From positions 5,569,001-5,633,000 of the forward strand of contig NZ_CP070982.1 in NCBI RefSeq assembly GCF_018417595.1: a stretch of 64,000 nucleotides of DNA, given 5' to 3'. Source of the DNA: Pseudomonas entomophila. Lineage in GTDB: Bacteria; Pseudomonadota; Gammaproteobacteria; Pseudomonadales; Pseudomonadaceae. This document shows positions 8,827 to 18,604 of the stretch, piece by piece. Position numbers and translations under genes: made by a program. Positions within the stretch are counted from its first letter, which is position 1; each line of letters starts with the position of its first letter. The notes under the pieces were generated by a model, which saw only the letters and a program-made list of their open reading frames with translations, was not told the DNA's origin and did not search any database.

Positions 8827-10887
8827 TCAGAAGTCCTTGCACAACCGCAAGGCGTCGTAGATCGCCGCATGCACGTTGCGCTGGGCCACGCAGTCGCCGA
8901 TGCGGTACAGCAGGTAGCCCTCGCCCGGCTGGCCGAGGATCGGCTGCGGCTTGATGGCGAACAGCGCCTCCACGTCGATCTGGCCCTTGTTGCGCGAACC
9001 GTCCTTGAGGGCGTAGTACAGCTGCTCGTCAGGACGCACGCCGTTCTCCACCACCACCTGGTCGACCACGCGCTCTTCCTTCGCGCCGGTGTATTCGTTC
9101 TCCAGCACCGCCACCAGCTTGTCGCCTTCGCGGTAGACCTTTTCCAGCATCATGTCGCCGGTCATGATCACTTCTTTCGGGTACATGCTGCGGTAGTAGG
9201 TGGGGAAGGTCGTGCCGCCCATGGCCACGCCCGGTTTGATGTCATCGGTGACGATCTCGACCTGGCTGCCCTTGTCGGCGATGAAGTCAGCTACCGACAT
9301 GCCGGTGAATTCACAGATGGTGTCGTACACCAGCACGTTCTTGCCCGGCGCGACCTTGCCGTCGAGCACGTCCCAGCTGCTGACCACCAGCCCTTCGGCG
9401 GCGCCCCAGTGCTCGTTCTGCTCGAGGAACGAATGCCCACCCACGGCCAGCACGATGATGTCCGGACGCAGGTCCTGGATGGTCGCCACATCAGCGGCGG
9501 TGCCCAGGCGCAGGTCGATCTTCAGGCGGGCGAACTCCAGCTGGTACCAACGGGTGATGCCGGCGATCTGGTCGCGCTGGGGTGCCTTGGCGGCAATGGT
9601 GATCTGCCCGCCAATCTGTTCCTTCTTCTCGAACACGGTCACGTCGTGGCCACGCTCGGCGGCCACCCGCGCCGCTTCCATGCCGGCAGGGCCGGCACCG
9701 ACGATCACCACCTTGCGTTTCGGCCCGGTGGATTTCTCGATGATGTGCGGCACGCCCATGTATTCACGGGAGGTCGCGGCGTTCTGGATGCACAGCACGT
9801 CCAGGCCCTGGTACTGACGGTCGATGCAGTAGTTGGCGCCCACGCACTGCTTGATCTGGTCCACCTGGCCCATCTTGATCTTGGCGATCAGGTGCGGGTC
9901 GGCGATGTGGGCGCGGGTCATGCCCACCATGTCCACGTAGCCGCCCTCGAGAATACGCGTGGCCTGGTTCGGGTCCTTGATGTTCTGCGCGTGCAGCACC
10001 GGGACCTTGACCACTTCCTTGATGCCCGCCGCCAGGTGCAGGAACGGCTCCGGCGGGTAGCTCATGTTGGGGATGACGTTGGCCAGGGTGTTGTGGGTGT
10101 CGCAGCCCGAGCCGACCACGCCGATGAAATCGAGCATGCCGGTGGCGTCGTAGTAGGCGGCGATCTGTTTCATGTCCTCGTGGCTGAGGCCATCGGGGTG
10201 GAATTCGTCGCCGCAGATGCGCATGCCCACGCAGAAGTCGTCGCCGACTTCCTTGCGCACCGCCTTGAGCACTTCCAGGCCGAACTTCATGCGGCCTTCG
10301 AAGGTGCCGCCCCACTCGTCGGTACGCTTGTTGACCCGCGGGCTCCAGAACTGGTCGATCATGTGCTGGTGCACGGCCGACAGTTCGACGCCGTCCAGGC
10401 CGCCCTCCTTCGCCCGGCGCGCCGCTTGCGCGTAGTTGCCGATCACCCGCCAGATCTCTTCCGGCTCGATGGTCTTGCAGGTGGCGCGGTGCACCGGTTC
10501 GCGAATACCCGACGGCGACATCAGCGTCGGCCAGTTGAAGCCGTCCCAGCGCGAGCGACGGCCCATGTGGGTAATCTGGATCATGATCTTGGCGCCATGC
10601 TTGTGCATGGCGTCGGCGAGGTTCTGGAAGTGCGGGATGATGCGGTCGGTGGACAGGTTGACCGACGACCACCACTCCTGCGGGCTGTCGATGGCCACCA
10701 CCGACGAGCCGCCGCAGATCGCCAGGCCGATGCCGCCCTTGGCCTTCTCTTCGTAGTACTTCACGTAGCGGTCGGTGGTCATGCCGCCGTCAGTGGCGTA
10801 GACCTCGGCGTGCGCGGTGCTCAGCACGCGGTTGCGGATGGTCAGTTTGCCGATCTGGATCGGCTGGAACATTGCTTCGAATGCCAT
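8827..10887 (-). CDS. dgcA: Dimethylglycine demethylation protein DgcA (FMN/Fe-S/FAD oxidoreductase)
   Basis: A 686-aa protein of the NADH:flavin oxidoreductase / 2,4-dienoyl-CoA reductase / trimethylamine dehydrogenase family. An N-terminal TIM barrel (about residues 1-350, starting FQPIQIGKLTIRNRVL) binds FMN. A cysteine cluster for 4Fe-4S follows (CVGANYC, then VLCIQN), then an FAD/NAD Rossmann domain (VVIVGAGPAGMEAARVAAERG, within about 395-420). Together with DgcB it converts dimethylglycine to sarcosine. The start ATG at 10887 lies 15 bases after the preceding stop. Cytoplasmic, likely membrane-associated through DgcB. Confidence 0.92.
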   Translation of the reverse strand: MAFEAMFQPIQIGKLTIRNRVLSTAHAEVYATDGGMTTDRYVKYYEEKAKGGIGLAICGGSSVVAIDSPQEWWSSVNLSTDRIIPHFQNLADAMHKHGAKIMIQITHMGRRSRWDGFNWPTLMSPSGIREPVHRATCKTIEPEEIWRVIGNYAQAARRAKEGGLDGVELSAVHQHMIDQFWSPRVNKRTDEWGGTFEGRMKFGLEVLKAVRKEVGDDFCVGMRICGDEFHPDGLSHEDMKQIAAYYDATGMLDFIGVVGSGCDTHNTLANVIPNMSYPPEPFLHLAAGIKEVVKVPVLHAQNIKDPNQATRILEGGYVDMVGMTRAHIADPHLIAKIKMGQVDQIKQCVGANYCIDRQYQGLDVLCIQNAATSREYMGVPHIIEKSTGPKRKVVIVGAGPAGMEAARVAAERGHDVTVFEKKEQIGGQITIAAKAPQRDQIAGITRWYQLEFARLKIDLRLGTAADVATIQDLRPDIIVLAVGGHSFLEQNEHWGAAEGLVVSSWDVLDGKVAPGKNVLVYDTICEFTGMSVADFIADKGSQVEIVTDDIKPGVAMGGTTFPTYYRSMYPKEVIMTGDMMLEKVYREGDKLVAVLENEYTGAKEERVVDQVVVENGVRPDEQLYYALKDGSRNKGQIDVEALFAIKPQPILGQPGEGYLLYRIGDCVAQRNVHAAIYDALRLCKDF

Positions 10888-10902
10888 GACGCTGTCTCCG
10901 GC

Positions 10903-11433
10903 TTACAACGGCTTCGTAACGAACAGGCCATCTTCGTGGCCTTCTTCCGACCCGCCGTAGACCTGTTCGGCCACGGTGCGGATCGAGCTGCCGCGGGCAG
11001 CGAGAATCTGGTCCATGGCCCCGGCGAACCAGCCGGTGAACATGTAGTCGACCTTGCGGCCGCACTTGCCATAGACGTACACGAATGCGGAGTGCTTGAG
11101 CTTGACGCTGCAGGTGCCCTTGTCGAGGTCGATGTCCTGGATCTGGAACAGGCCCCAGCCACGCTGCGACAGGCGTTTCATGTAGTGCTCGAACACCGCC
11201 ACGCCTTCCAGGCCATGGCACTCGGCTTCTTTCTCGCACCAGTGCCAGGCGGACTTGTAGCCGGCCTTGTAGAGAATTTCGGCGTACTTGTCGGCGCCCA
11301 GCACTTCCTCGATGCCCATGTGGTTGTTGACGAAGAAATGCCGCGGCACGTACAGCATCGGCAGGGCGTCGCTGGTCCAGACACCGGTCTCGCTGTCGAC
11401 TTCGATTGGCAATTGCGGGGCGATCTTGGCCAT
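10903..11433 (-). CDS. DUF5943 / V4R-like protein of the dimethylglycine operon
   Basis: A 176-aa soluble protein with no signal peptide. The second half (from about residue 85: LFQIQDIDLDKGTCSVKL, then CGRKVDYMFTGWFAGAM) has the look of a 4-vinyl-reductase-like ligand domain. It always sits between the dipeptidase and dgcA in related Pseudomonas operons as I recall, so a role in dimethylglycine use is likely, but no reaction is known to me. The start at 11433 is 79 bases after the dipeptidase gene. Confidence 0.75.
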   Translation of the reverse strand: MAKIAPQLPIEVDSETGVWTSDALPMLYVPRHFFVNNHMGIEEVLGADKYAEILYKAGYKSAWHWCEKEAECHGLEGVAVFEHYMKRLSQRGWGLFQIQDIDLDKGTCSVKLKHSAFVYVYGKCGRKVDYMFTGWFAGAMDQILAARGSSIRTVAEQVYGGSEEGHEDGLFVTKPL

Positions 11434-11511
11434 GGAAACTCAACTCCATACAAATTTTTATTGGTGTGCCCCGGCGTTGCTGGCAGGGGCTTTCAGGCTC
11501 GGAGTGCGGCT

Positions 11512-12489
11512 TTACTCGCCCCACACATCCTTGAGGACATTGACCCAGTTTTCGCCCATGATCTTGCGCACCACGCGCTCGGAATGGCCGCGCTTGAGCA
11601 GGGTCTCGGTGAGGTTGGGGAACTCGCCGACAGTGCGGATGCCCAGCGGGTTGATGATCTTGCCGAAGTTGGTCAGGCGCCGGGCGTAGCCCTTGTCGTG
11701 GGTGAGGTATTCGAAGAAGTCCTGGCCATGGCCCTGGGTGAAGTCGGTGCCGATGCCGATGGCGTCTTCACCGACGATGTTCATGGTGTACTCGATGGCT
11801 TCGGCGTAGTCGTCGATGGTCGAGTCGATGCCCTTGGCCAGGAATGGCGCGAACATGGTTACACCCACGAAGCCGCCGTGGTCGGCGATGAACTTCAGCT
11901 CTGCGTCGGACTTGTTGCGCGGGTGTTCCTTAAGCCCGGAAGGCAGGCAGTGGGAGTAGCAGACCGGCTTCTTCGACTCGAGGATGACTTCTTCGGAAGT
12001 CTTGGAGCCCACGTGCGAGAGGTCGCACATGATGCCCACGCGGTTCATCTCGGCGACGATCTCGCGGCCGAAGCCCGACAGGCCGCCGTCACGCTCGTAG
12101 CAACCGGTGCCCACCAGGTTCTGGGTGTTGTAGCACATCTGCACGATGCCCACGCCGAGCTGCTTGAACACGTCGACGTAGGCGATCTGGTCCTCGAACG
12201 CATGGGCGTTCTGGAAGCCGAAGAGGATGCCGGTCTTGCCCAGCTCCTTGGCCTTGCGGATGTCGGCGGTGGTGCGCACCGGCATCACCAGGTCGCTGTT
12301 CTCGCGGATCAGTTTCTGGCTGGACGCGATGTTGTCGACGGTGGCCTTGAAGCCCTCCCACACCGACACCGTGCAGTTGGCCGCGGTCAGCCCGCCCTTG
12401 CGCATGTCCTCGAACAGCTCGCGGTTCCATTTGGCAATGATCAGGCCGTCGATGACGATGCTGTCGGCGTGAAGTTCGGCTGGGCTCAT
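11512..12489 (-). CDS. Zinc dipeptidase, renal dipeptidase family (peptidase M19)
   Basis: A 325-aa first gene of the dimethylglycine operon. Family signs are a metal-site segment near the N-terminus (ADSIVIDGLIIAKWN), SHVGSKTSEEVI, YSHCLPSGL and IGIGTDFTQGHGQDF near the C-terminal part. The usual M19 reaction is hydrolysis of dipeptides. Its physiological substrate in this operon is unknown; a small glycine-derived amide or dipeptide would fit. The ATG at 12489 has AGGGGA 8 bases upstream. A divergent gene starts at 12776, so 12490-12775 holds this operon's promoter. Confidence 0.88.
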   Translation of the reverse strand: MSPAELHADSIVIDGLIIAKWNRELFEDMRKGGLTAANCTVSVWEGFKATVDNIASSQKLIRENSDLVMPVRTTADIRKAKELGKTGILFGFQNAHAFEDQIAYVDVFKQLGVGIVQMCYNTQNLVGTGCYERDGGLSGFGREIVAEMNRVGIMCDLSHVGSKTSEEVILESKKPVCYSHCLPSGLKEHPRNKSDAELKFIADHGGFVGVTMFAPFLAKGIDSTIDDYAEAIEYTMNIVGEDAIGIGTDFTQGHGQDFFEYLTHDKGYARRLTNFGKIINPLGIRTVGEFPNLTETLLKRGHSERVVRKIMGENWVNVLKDVWGE

Positions 12490-12775
12490 CAGGCTGTCCC
12501 CTTTTATCGAGTGTGACCGCGCCGAATCCTGTGCCGGCGCTTTGGGGCCAGCATATGCCTGCGGCTGGATGCGCCCCGATGCAAAAACGACAGGGGGTTT
12601 GCCGAAAGCGTCAATGGCCGCCCCGGCGCGCTCTGGCACGGTGCTCGGTGATGAGAGCCAGTCTCGACAACCGGGGTTTGTAAGGCTTTGATGAACTTTT
12701 TGTCAGGGAGCTATCGCCGCTGCCGCCGGCTGAGCGAGAATCCTGCGATTCGTCAGCCTGATCGGGAGAAAACGG

Positions 12776-13177
12776 ATGAAATCAATGGCATGGCTGGTTC
12801 TGCTGGCTGTCGCGTGCGGCGCTCAGGCCGCCGAGGAAGAAAGCACACCCTGCGACAACGTCGAGAGCGACCAGCAAGGCTATGCGTGCGCCGCCTACAA
12901 CAAGCAGACCGCCGAGCGGGAGCTGAAGTCGGCCTACGACGACCTGATCCAGCGCATCCGCGACCAGTACGCGGACGAGAGCGACAAGGCGGCCGCCCTG
13001 AGTTCGAAGATGGAAGCCGCGGAAAAACTCTGGGCCCAGTTGCGCGACGCCGACTGCAAGGTCGAGACCTATGCCGAGAAGCCCGGCAGCAAGGCCTTCG
13101 AGGCGGCGTGGAACACCTGTGTGGCGCAGCGTAGCGATGAACGCTCGGAGTATCTGCAGTCGATCGGCCAGCAGTAA
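12776..13177 (+). CDS. Small periplasmic protein of the LprI/DUF1311 type
   Basis: A 133-aa protein with an N-terminal signal peptide (cut after AQAA, about residue 19) and paired cysteines (CDNVESDQQGYAC, then CKVETY, NTCVAQ) that probably form disulfides in the periplasm. The pattern (C, DQ, AC, L-x-Y, then W-x-x-R-D-x-C) is that of the DUF1311 lysozyme-inhibitor LprI group. Function in Gram-negatives is uncertain. GGGAG lies a few bases before the ATG. It is monocistronic, with a REP pair downstream. Confidence 0.75.
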   Translation: MKSMAWLVLLAVACGAQAAEEESTPCDNVESDQQGYACAAYNKQTAERELKSAYDDLIQRIRDQYADESDKAAALSSKMEAAEKLWAQLRDADCKVETYAEKPGSKAFEAAWNTCVAQRSDERSEYLQSIGQQ

Positions 13178-13193
13178 GGCGTCACGCCAACAT

Positions 13194-13285
13194 CCCGTAG
13201 GAGCCAGCCTTGCTGGCGAACCAAACGCTGCGGTGGATGGCACCGGCCATGCCGGTGTTCGCCGGCAAGGCCGGCTCCTGCAGGG
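13194..13285. repeat. REP inverted pair
   Basis: Arms at about 13194-13221 and 13257-13285 (GCCAGCCTTGCTGGCGAAC type) separate two convergent genes and probably limit read-through. Confidence 0.75.
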
Positions 13286-13293
13286 GGAAGCGA

Positions 13294-14388
13294 TCAGGCC
13301 GCTGACGGTTTCAGCTCAACCACATGGGTCTTGTTGAAGTGCCCATCCATGCTCACCTCATCGACCAATAGCTGCTGCGCTGGCCAATCGAAAGTCAAAC
13401 GCAGGTAGGTGCCCGCGTTCAATGCCCCTGTCTTGAAGTTAGGCACACTGCCGAAGCCTTGATGGTACTTGCCGACGTTCCAGTGGGTATGGCCAGAGAA
13501 CACCGCCACCACGCCATGCTTCTCCAGCAGTTGGGGAAATGCGTCGTAACGAATGTCCATGTCCTGCCACTCCGAGTCCTTGTGCATGTTGACGATCACC
13601 GTCTCGCCCTGGGCCTGAGCCTCCTCCAACTGCCGCGCCAGCCAGTCCAGCGAGCGGTTGATGGCAAAATGGCGCTTGGGCTTGAATGACCAGCCTCCCC
13701 CCGTACTCCACTGCCGCTCATAGGTCGGTTCGTTGTTCAACTGAATGATGCGCACACGGCCCACTGTGACCGAATAGGACAGCGACCCCTCATGCGTGTC
13801 GTTCTCATACCGGTAATCGAAGGCGTTGACCGGCCCGAGGGCCTTGACCCAGGCAATGTGGTCGCAAACGGCATCACGGGCGCAGCCATTGTTGCCGCAG
13901 TCGTTCACATTGTTGTCATAGTCATGGTTGCCCAACCCGGGCAGCATCAACGGCCCGCCCACGCCAGCCGCCATCTTGCGGAACATCTTCTGCACGGCGC
14001 GGCGCTCGTCGCCATGGCCAAACTCGGTGATATCGCCATTGATCACCACCGGCACGTGGTAGGGCTCGTCACGCTCGCGGGCGATCGCCTCGTAGACCGG
14101 AGCGGTCTTGTGCCAGCCAGCCGAGTCGACCTCCTCCTGATACTCGTCGAAACGCTGGCTCATGTAGCGGAACCCTTGCGAATCCGAAGCGATGATCATC
14201 TTCTGTCGGCCTTGCGGGTACTCGGCCAAGTGGTTCCAGCCGGAACGGTGGTAATCCCCGTAGGTGTCGGTGGTGGTGTCTTCGCAGCCAGCCACGGCAG
14301 CGTTGGCCGAACCAGCCGGCATCACCAGCGACGATGCCAGCACCAGTGCGGGCAACAACGCGCTTGAGTTAGGTAGTGTAAGAAACAT
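13294..14388 (-). CDS. Secreted metallophosphoesterase
   Basis: A 364-aa protein with a signal peptide (cleavage after SANA, about residue 30). Calcineurin-like motifs are seen in order: NGDITEF, GNHDYDNN, NMHKD and SGHTHWN, which bind two metals and hydrolyse phosphoester bonds. Four cysteines in CGNNGCARDAVC suggest a periplasmic, disulfide-bonded protein. The substrate is unknown. It is next to carnitine genes but not in their operon; phosphocholine or another phosphoester is only a guess. Confidence 0.82.
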   Translation of the reverse strand: MFLTLPNSSALLPALVLASSLVMPAGSANAAVAGCEDTTTDTYGDYHRSGWNHLAEYPQGRQKMIIASDSQGFRYMSQRFDEYQEEVDSAGWHKTAPVYEAIARERDEPYHVPVVINGDITEFGHGDERRAVQKMFRKMAAGVGGPLMLPGLGNHDYDNNVNDCGNNGCARDAVCDHIAWVKALGPVNAFDYRYENDTHEGSLSYSVTVGRVRIIQLNNEPTYERQWSTGGGWSFKPKRHFAINRSLDWLARQLEEAQAQGETVIVNMHKDSEWQDMDIRYDAFPQLLEKHGVVAVFSGHTHWNVGKYHQGFGSVPNFKTGALNAGTYLRLTFDWPAQQLLVDEVSMDGHFNKTHVVELKPSAA

Positions 14389-14464
14389 CCAGGCAATCCT
14401 CGTGCAATGAGTGGACTGCCTACGCTAGACATAAACATTGCCAACAATAATCAGGAAGCAAGTC

Positions 14465-15415
14465 CTACTGAGACGCTGCGTTCGCCTGACGATCCTGGCG
14501 CGGACAGCGCTCGAAGCGCGCCCGGTAGCAGCGGGTGAAATACGAAGCCGACTCGAAGCCGCAGGCCACGCCCACCTCCAGCACGCTCATGTCGGTCTGG
14601 CGCAACAGTTGCCGGGCCTTGTCCAGGCGCAACCTCAGATAGAAGCCGCTGGGCGTGTCGTCCAGGTGCAGGCGGAACAAGCGCTCCAACTGGCGCCGGG
14701 TGACCTGCACCGCGTCGGCCAGCACCTGGGTGTTCAACGGCAGCTCGGTGTTGCGCTCCATCGCGCCGATCACCTTGACCAGCTTCTTGTTGCGCAGCCC
14801 GTAGCGCGTGGCGATCTGCATGCGCTGGTGGTCCTGGCGCGGACGAATGCGCCCGAGCACGAACTGCTCCGACACCTGCACCGCCAGCTCGCTGCCATGG
14901 GCCTGGGCGATAAGGTCGAGCATCAGGTCGATGGACGCGGTACCGCCCGCGCAAGTGATGCGCCGACGGTCGATCTCGAACAGCTCCTGGGTGGCCTGCA
15001 AGCGTGGATAGCGCTCCTTGAACGCCTCCAGCGCCTCCCAGTGCAAGGTGGCGCGGTGGCCGTCGAGCAGGCCGGCTTCGGCGAGCACCATGGCGCCGGT
15101 GTCGATACCACCGAGCACCACGCCTTCATAATCGAAGCGACGCAAATGCTGCTGCAGTACCGGCCCATGACAGGCCAGCGGCTCGAAGCCGGCGACCACC
15201 AGCAGCAGCCGGGGATGCTCACCCTCGCCCAGCACGCCATCGGCATTCACCGACATGCCATTGCTCGCTTGCACCGCGCCGCCGTCCAGGCTGAGCACGC
15301 GCCAGCGATACAGCGGGCCACGAAAGCGATTGGCCACCCGCAGCGGCTCGATGGCGCAGATGAAACCCATGGCCGAGAAGCCCGGCAGCAGCAGGAAATC
15401 GATAGTCTCGGGCAT
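14465..15415 (-). CDS. cdhR: AraC/GlxA-family activator of carnitine catabolism CdhR
   Basis: A 316-aa regulator with an N-terminal DJ-1/PfpI-like ligand domain (FLLLPGFSAMGF) and a C-terminal pair of AraC helix-turn-helix motifs (about residues 225-310; QVTRRQLERLFR, then VACGFESASYFTRCYR). It is divergent from caiX-cdhCAB, the position of CdhR, which activates that operon with carnitine. The ATG at 15415 is preferred because GGAG lies 6 bases before it; a GTG 22 codons upstream has no better site. It is a paralogue of GbdR at 19816-20922. Confidence 0.88.
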   Translation of the reverse strand: MPETIDFLLLPGFSAMGFICAIEPLRVANRFRGPLYRWRVLSLDGGAVQASNGMSVNADGVLGEGEHPRLLLVVAGFEPLACHGPVLQQHLRRFDYEGVVLGGIDTGAMVLAEAGLLDGHRATLHWEALEAFKERYPRLQATQELFEIDRRRITCAGGTASIDLMLDLIAQAHGSELAVQVSEQFVLGRIRPRQDHQRMQIATRYGLRNKKLVKVIGAMERNTELPLNTQVLADAVQVTRRQLERLFRLHLDDTPSGFYLRLRLDKARQLLRQTDMSVLEVGVACGFESASYFTRCYRARFERCPRQDRQANAASQ

Positions 15416-15560
15416 TGCTCGCTCCACAGTGAAAGTGGTCGCCTCCGTGCAAGTCTTGGTCGCCAGGGTGCGATTTTCCACCCCGCTGCCAGCGTAGCTT
15501 GTTCACACGGCCCGCAGAGGCCGGCACCCATAAAAAACGCACTGCCGATGGAGAGCCACC
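15416..15560. promoter_or_regulatory. cdhR-caiX divergent promoter region
   Basis: These 145 bp between the divergent starts must hold the CdhR site and both promoters. I could not define a convincing operator by eye. Confidence 0.5.
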
Positions 15561-16505
15561 ATGCAACGCTTTATCCGCCGCAGCCTGTTGTCCCTCGCAC
15601 TCAGCACCACCCTCGCCACACCACTGTTTGCCGCCGAACCCACCGCCTGCAAGGACGTGCGCCTGGGCGTGGTCAACTGGACCGACGTGATCGCCACCAG
15701 CGCCATGGCCCAGGTGCTGCTCGACGGCCTGGGCTACCAGACCAAGCAGACCAGCGCCTCGCAGCAGATCATCTTCGCCGGCATCCGCGACAAGCGCCTG
15801 GACCTGTTCCTGGGTTACTGGAACCCGATCATGACCCAGACCATCACCCCGTTCATCCAGGCCAACCAGGTCAAGGTGCTCGACAAGCCCAGCCTGGAAG
15901 ACGCCCGCGCCACCCTCGCCGTCCCCAGATACCTCGCCGACAAGGGCCTGAAGACCTTCGCCGACATCCACAAGTTCGAGAAGGAGCTCGGCGGCAAGCT
16001 CTACGGCATCGAGCCGGGCTCGGGTGCCAACACCCAGATCAAGGCGATGATCGCCAAGAACCAGTTCGACCTGGGCAAGTTCCAGCTGGTCGAGTCGAGC
16101 GAGGCCGGCATGCTCGCCGCCGTCGACCGCGCGGTGCGACGCAAGGAGGCGGTGGTGTTCTTTGGCTGGGCGCCGCACCCGATGAACGTGAACATCGACA
16201 TGGTCTACCTCGGCGACAGCCAGGACGCTCTCGGCCCGGACGAGGGCCGCGCCACGGTGTGGACGGTGACCGCGCCGGACTATGCCGAACGCTGCCCCAA
16301 TGCCAGTCGCCTGCTGGCCAACCTGAGCTTCAGCGCCGAGGACGAGAGCCGGATGATGCAGCCGCTGCTCGACCACAAGGACGCCCTGGAGTCCGCCCGC
16401 CAGTGGCTCAAGGACCACCCCGAGGACAAGGCCCGCTGGCTTGAAGGGGTAACGACCTTCGACGGCAAACCCGCCGCGGACAACCTCAAGCTCACCGCCA
16501 ACTGA
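15561..16505 (+). CDS. caiX: Carnitine-binding periplasmic protein CaiX
   Basis: A 314-aa substrate-binding protein of the ProX/OpuAC glycine-betaine family with a signal peptide (cut near LFAAE, about residue 24). It closely parallels CbcX (23132-24079): VNWTDVIATSAMAQVLLDGLGY against VGWTDITVTTAMTSV, the same SSEAGML segment, and a WAPHPMN that matches WEPHPMN. No permease or ATPase is next to it, so it probably delivers carnitine to the shared CbcWV transporter encoded at 24164-26184. First gene of the carnitine cluster. Confidence 0.92.
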   Translation: MQRFIRRSLLSLALSTTLATPLFAAEPTACKDVRLGVVNWTDVIATSAMAQVLLDGLGYQTKQTSASQQIIFAGIRDKRLDLFLGYWNPIMTQTITPFIQANQVKVLDKPSLEDARATLAVPRYLADKGLKTFADIHKFEKELGGKLYGIEPGSGANTQIKAMIAKNQFDLGKFQLVESSEAGMLAAVDRAVRRKEAVVFFGWAPHPMNVNIDMVYLGDSQDALGPDEGRATVWTVTAPDYAERCPNASRLLANLSFSAEDESRMMQPLLDHKDALESARQWLKDHPEDKARWLEGVTTFDGKPAADNLKLTAN

Positions 16506-16514
16506 CAGATCGCA

Positions 16515-16584
16515 TCGCGGAAGAATCCGCTCCTACACCGCCCAGGAGGCAACACGCCTGCTGTAGGAGCGGATTCATCCGCGA
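16515..16584. repeat. REP inverted pair after caiX
   Basis: Arms at 16515-16537 and 16562-16584 pair over 23 bases. Lying between caiX and cdhC, it may raise binding-protein expression over the enzymes. Confidence 0.8.
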
Positions 16585-16616
16585 AAAGCCCACAAACGAT
16601 TCCACAAGGAACCACC

Positions 16617-17501
16617 ATGAACCACGACGTCATCATCACCTGCGCCCTCACCGGCGCCGGCGACACGGTCGCCAAGAGCCACCTGGTCCCGGTCACCCCG
16701 AAACAGATCGCCGAATCCGCCGTCGAGGCCGCCAAGGCCGGCGCCACTGTGGTCCACTGTCACGTCCGCGACCCGCAGACCGGCCGCTTCAGCCGCGACG
16801 TGAACCTCTACCGCGAAGTGATGGAGCGCATCCGCGAAGCCGACGTGGACATCATCGTCAACCTCACCGCCGGCATGGGTGGCGACCTGGAGATCGGCGC
16901 GGGCGAGTCGCCGATGGCGTTCGGCCCTGGCACCGACCTGATCGGCCCGCTGGAGCGTCTGGCCCACGTCGAGGCATTGCTGCCGGAAATCTGCACCCTC
17001 GACTGCGGCACGCTCAACTTCGGCGACGGCAACGCCATCTACGTCTCCACCCCCGCCCAGCTGCGTGCCGGCGCCAAACGCATCACCGAGCTTGGCGTGA
17101 AGGCCGAGCTGGAAATCTTCGACACCGGCCACCTGTGGTTCGCCAAGCAGATGATCAAGGAAGGCCTGCTGGACGACCCGCTGTTCCAGCTGTGCCTGGG
17201 CATCCCCTGGGGCGCGCCGGCCGACACCACCACCATGAAGGCCATGGTCGACAACCTGCCCGCCGACGTGACCTGGGCCGGTTTCGGCATCGGCCGCATG
17301 CAGATGCCCATGGCCGCCCAGGCGGTGCTGCTGGGTGGCAACGTGCGGGTGGGGCTGGAAGACAACCTCTACCTGGACCGCGGCGTGCTGGCCAGCAACG
17401 GCCAGTTGGTCGAACGGGCGGCGCAAATCATCACCCGCATGGGCGCCCGCGTGCTCACCCCGGCCGAAGGCCGGGAAAAGATGAACCTCAAGCGCCGCTG
17501 A
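16617..17501 (+). CDS. cdhC: 3-dehydrocarnitine cleavage enzyme CdhC (BKACE family)
   Basis: A 294-aa beta-keto acid cleavage enzyme. It condenses 3-dehydrocarnitine with acetyl-CoA, yielding betainyl-CoA and acetoacetate. The zinc-binding HCHVRD motif (about residues 46-51), the N-terminal CALTGAGDT substrate loop, and the [14 protein letters not shown] segment near the C-terminus are family signs. It lies between caiX and cdhA in the order known from other Pseudomonas. Confidence 0.9.
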   Translation: MNHDVIITCALTGAGDTVAKSHLVPVTPKQIAESAVEAAKAGATVVHCHVRDPQTGRFSRDVNLYREVMERIREADVDIIVNLTAGMGGDLEIGAGESPMAFGPGTDLIGPLERLAHVEALLPEICTLDCGTLNFGDGNAIYVSTPAQLRAGAKRITELGVKAELEIFDTGHLWFAKQMIKEGLLDDPLFQLCLGIPWGAPADTTTMKAMVDNLPADVTWAGFGIGRMQMPMAAQAVLLGGNVRVGLEDNLYLDRGVLASNGQLVERAAQIITRMGARVLTPAEGREKMNLKRR

Positions 17502-17519
17502 AACACGCCTGTACAGCGT

Positions 17520-17588
17520 CCTGTGAGAGCGGGTTTACCCGCGAATCAGACGGCGCTGTGGGTGGCGGGTAAACCCGCTCCCACAGGG
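17520..17588. repeat. REP inverted pair
   Basis: GCGGGTTTACCCGC-type arms at 17520-17544 and 17565-17588, between cdhC and cdhA. Confidence 0.8.
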
Positions 17589-17628
17589 CCTGCGCCCAAG
17601 TCATGAATTTTTCCAGTGAGAGCCTGAC

Positions 17629-18594
17629 ATGCCTTTCATCACCGACATCAAGACCTTCGCCGCCCTGGGTAGCGGCGTGATCGGCAGCGGCTGGGTCGCT
17701 CGCGCCCTGGCCCACGGCCTGGACGTGATCGCCTGGGACCCGGCGCCCGGCGCCGAAGCAGCCCTGCGCAAACGCATCGCCAACGCCTGGCCAGCCTTGC
17801 AGAAACAGGGCCTGGCTCCCGGCGCCTCGCAGGGCCGCCTGACCTTCGTCGCCACCATCGAGGAGTGCGTGCGCGACGCCGACTTCATCCAGGAAAGCGC
17901 CCCCGAACGCCTGGACCTCAAGCTCGACCTGCACGCGAAGATCAGCGCCGCCGCCAAGCCAGACGCAATCATCGCTTCCAGCACCTCGGGCCTGCTGCCC
18001 AGCGAGTTCTACGAGTCCGCCACGCACCCCGAACGCTGCGTGGTCGGCCACCCGTTCAACCCGGTATACCTGCTGCCACTGGTGGAAATCGTCGGCGGCC
18101 GCAACACCAGCCCCGACGCCATCGAAGCGGCGAAGACCCTCTACACCGCGCTGGGCATGCGCCCGCTGCACGTGCGCAAGGAAGTCCCCGGTTTCATCGC
18201 CGACCGCCTGCTCGAAGCGCTGTGGCGCGAAGCCTTGCACCTGGTCAACGACGGGGTGGCCAGCACCGGCGAGATCGACGACGCGATCCGCTTCGGCGCG
18301 GGCTTGCGCTGGTCGTTCATGGGCACCTTCCTCACCTACACGCTCGCGGGTGGCGACGCCGGCATGCGCCACTTCATGGCCCAGTTCGGCCCGGCGCTGA
18401 AGCTGCCCTGGACCTACCTGCCGGCGCCGGAGCTGACCGACAAACTGATCGACGATGTGGTGCAGGGCACCTCGGAACAACTGGGTGAACGTAGCATCGC
18501 CGCCCTGGAACGCTATCGTGATGACACCCTGCTGGCAGTACTGGAAGCGGTACGCAACAGCAAGGCCAGCCATGGCATGGCTTTCGGCGACTGA
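17629..18594 (+). CDS. cdhA: L-carnitine dehydrogenase CdhA
   Basis: A 321-aa NAD-dependent dehydrogenase that oxidises L-carnitine to 3-dehydrocarnitine. The Rossmann motif [10 protein letters not shown] is at residues 13-22, and the 3-hydroxyacyl-CoA dehydrogenase-like signature follows ([13 protein letters not shown], then [18 protein letters not shown]). Its length is that of the dehydrogenase without the thioesterase fusion found in some species; the thioesterase is the separate next gene. Its stop codon overlaps the next gene's ribosome site. Confidence 0.92.
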   Translation: MPFITDIKTFAALGSGVIGSGWVARALAHGLDVIAWDPAPGAEAALRKRIANAWPALQKQGLAPGASQGRLTFVATIEECVRDADFIQESAPERLDLKLDLHAKISAAAKPDAIIASSTSGLLPSEFYESATHPERCVVGHPFNPVYLLPLVEIVGGRNTSPDAIEAAKTLYTALGMRPLHVRKEVPGFIADRLLEALWREALHLVNDGVASTGEIDDAIRFGAGLRWSFMGTFLTYTLAGGDAGMRHFMAQFGPALKLPWTYLPAPELTDKLIDDVVQGTSEQLGERSIAALERYRDDTLLAVLEAVRNSKASHGMAFGD

Positions 18595-18604
18595 GGAGAA
18601 CCCG

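Noticed and set aside
8821..12516. A 1231-codon open frame opposite dgcA, DUF5943 and the dipeptidase
   Set aside because: An antisense frame kept open by high GC3; the sequence is His/Val/Ala/Asp-rich without any domain, and three real genes cover it on the other strand.
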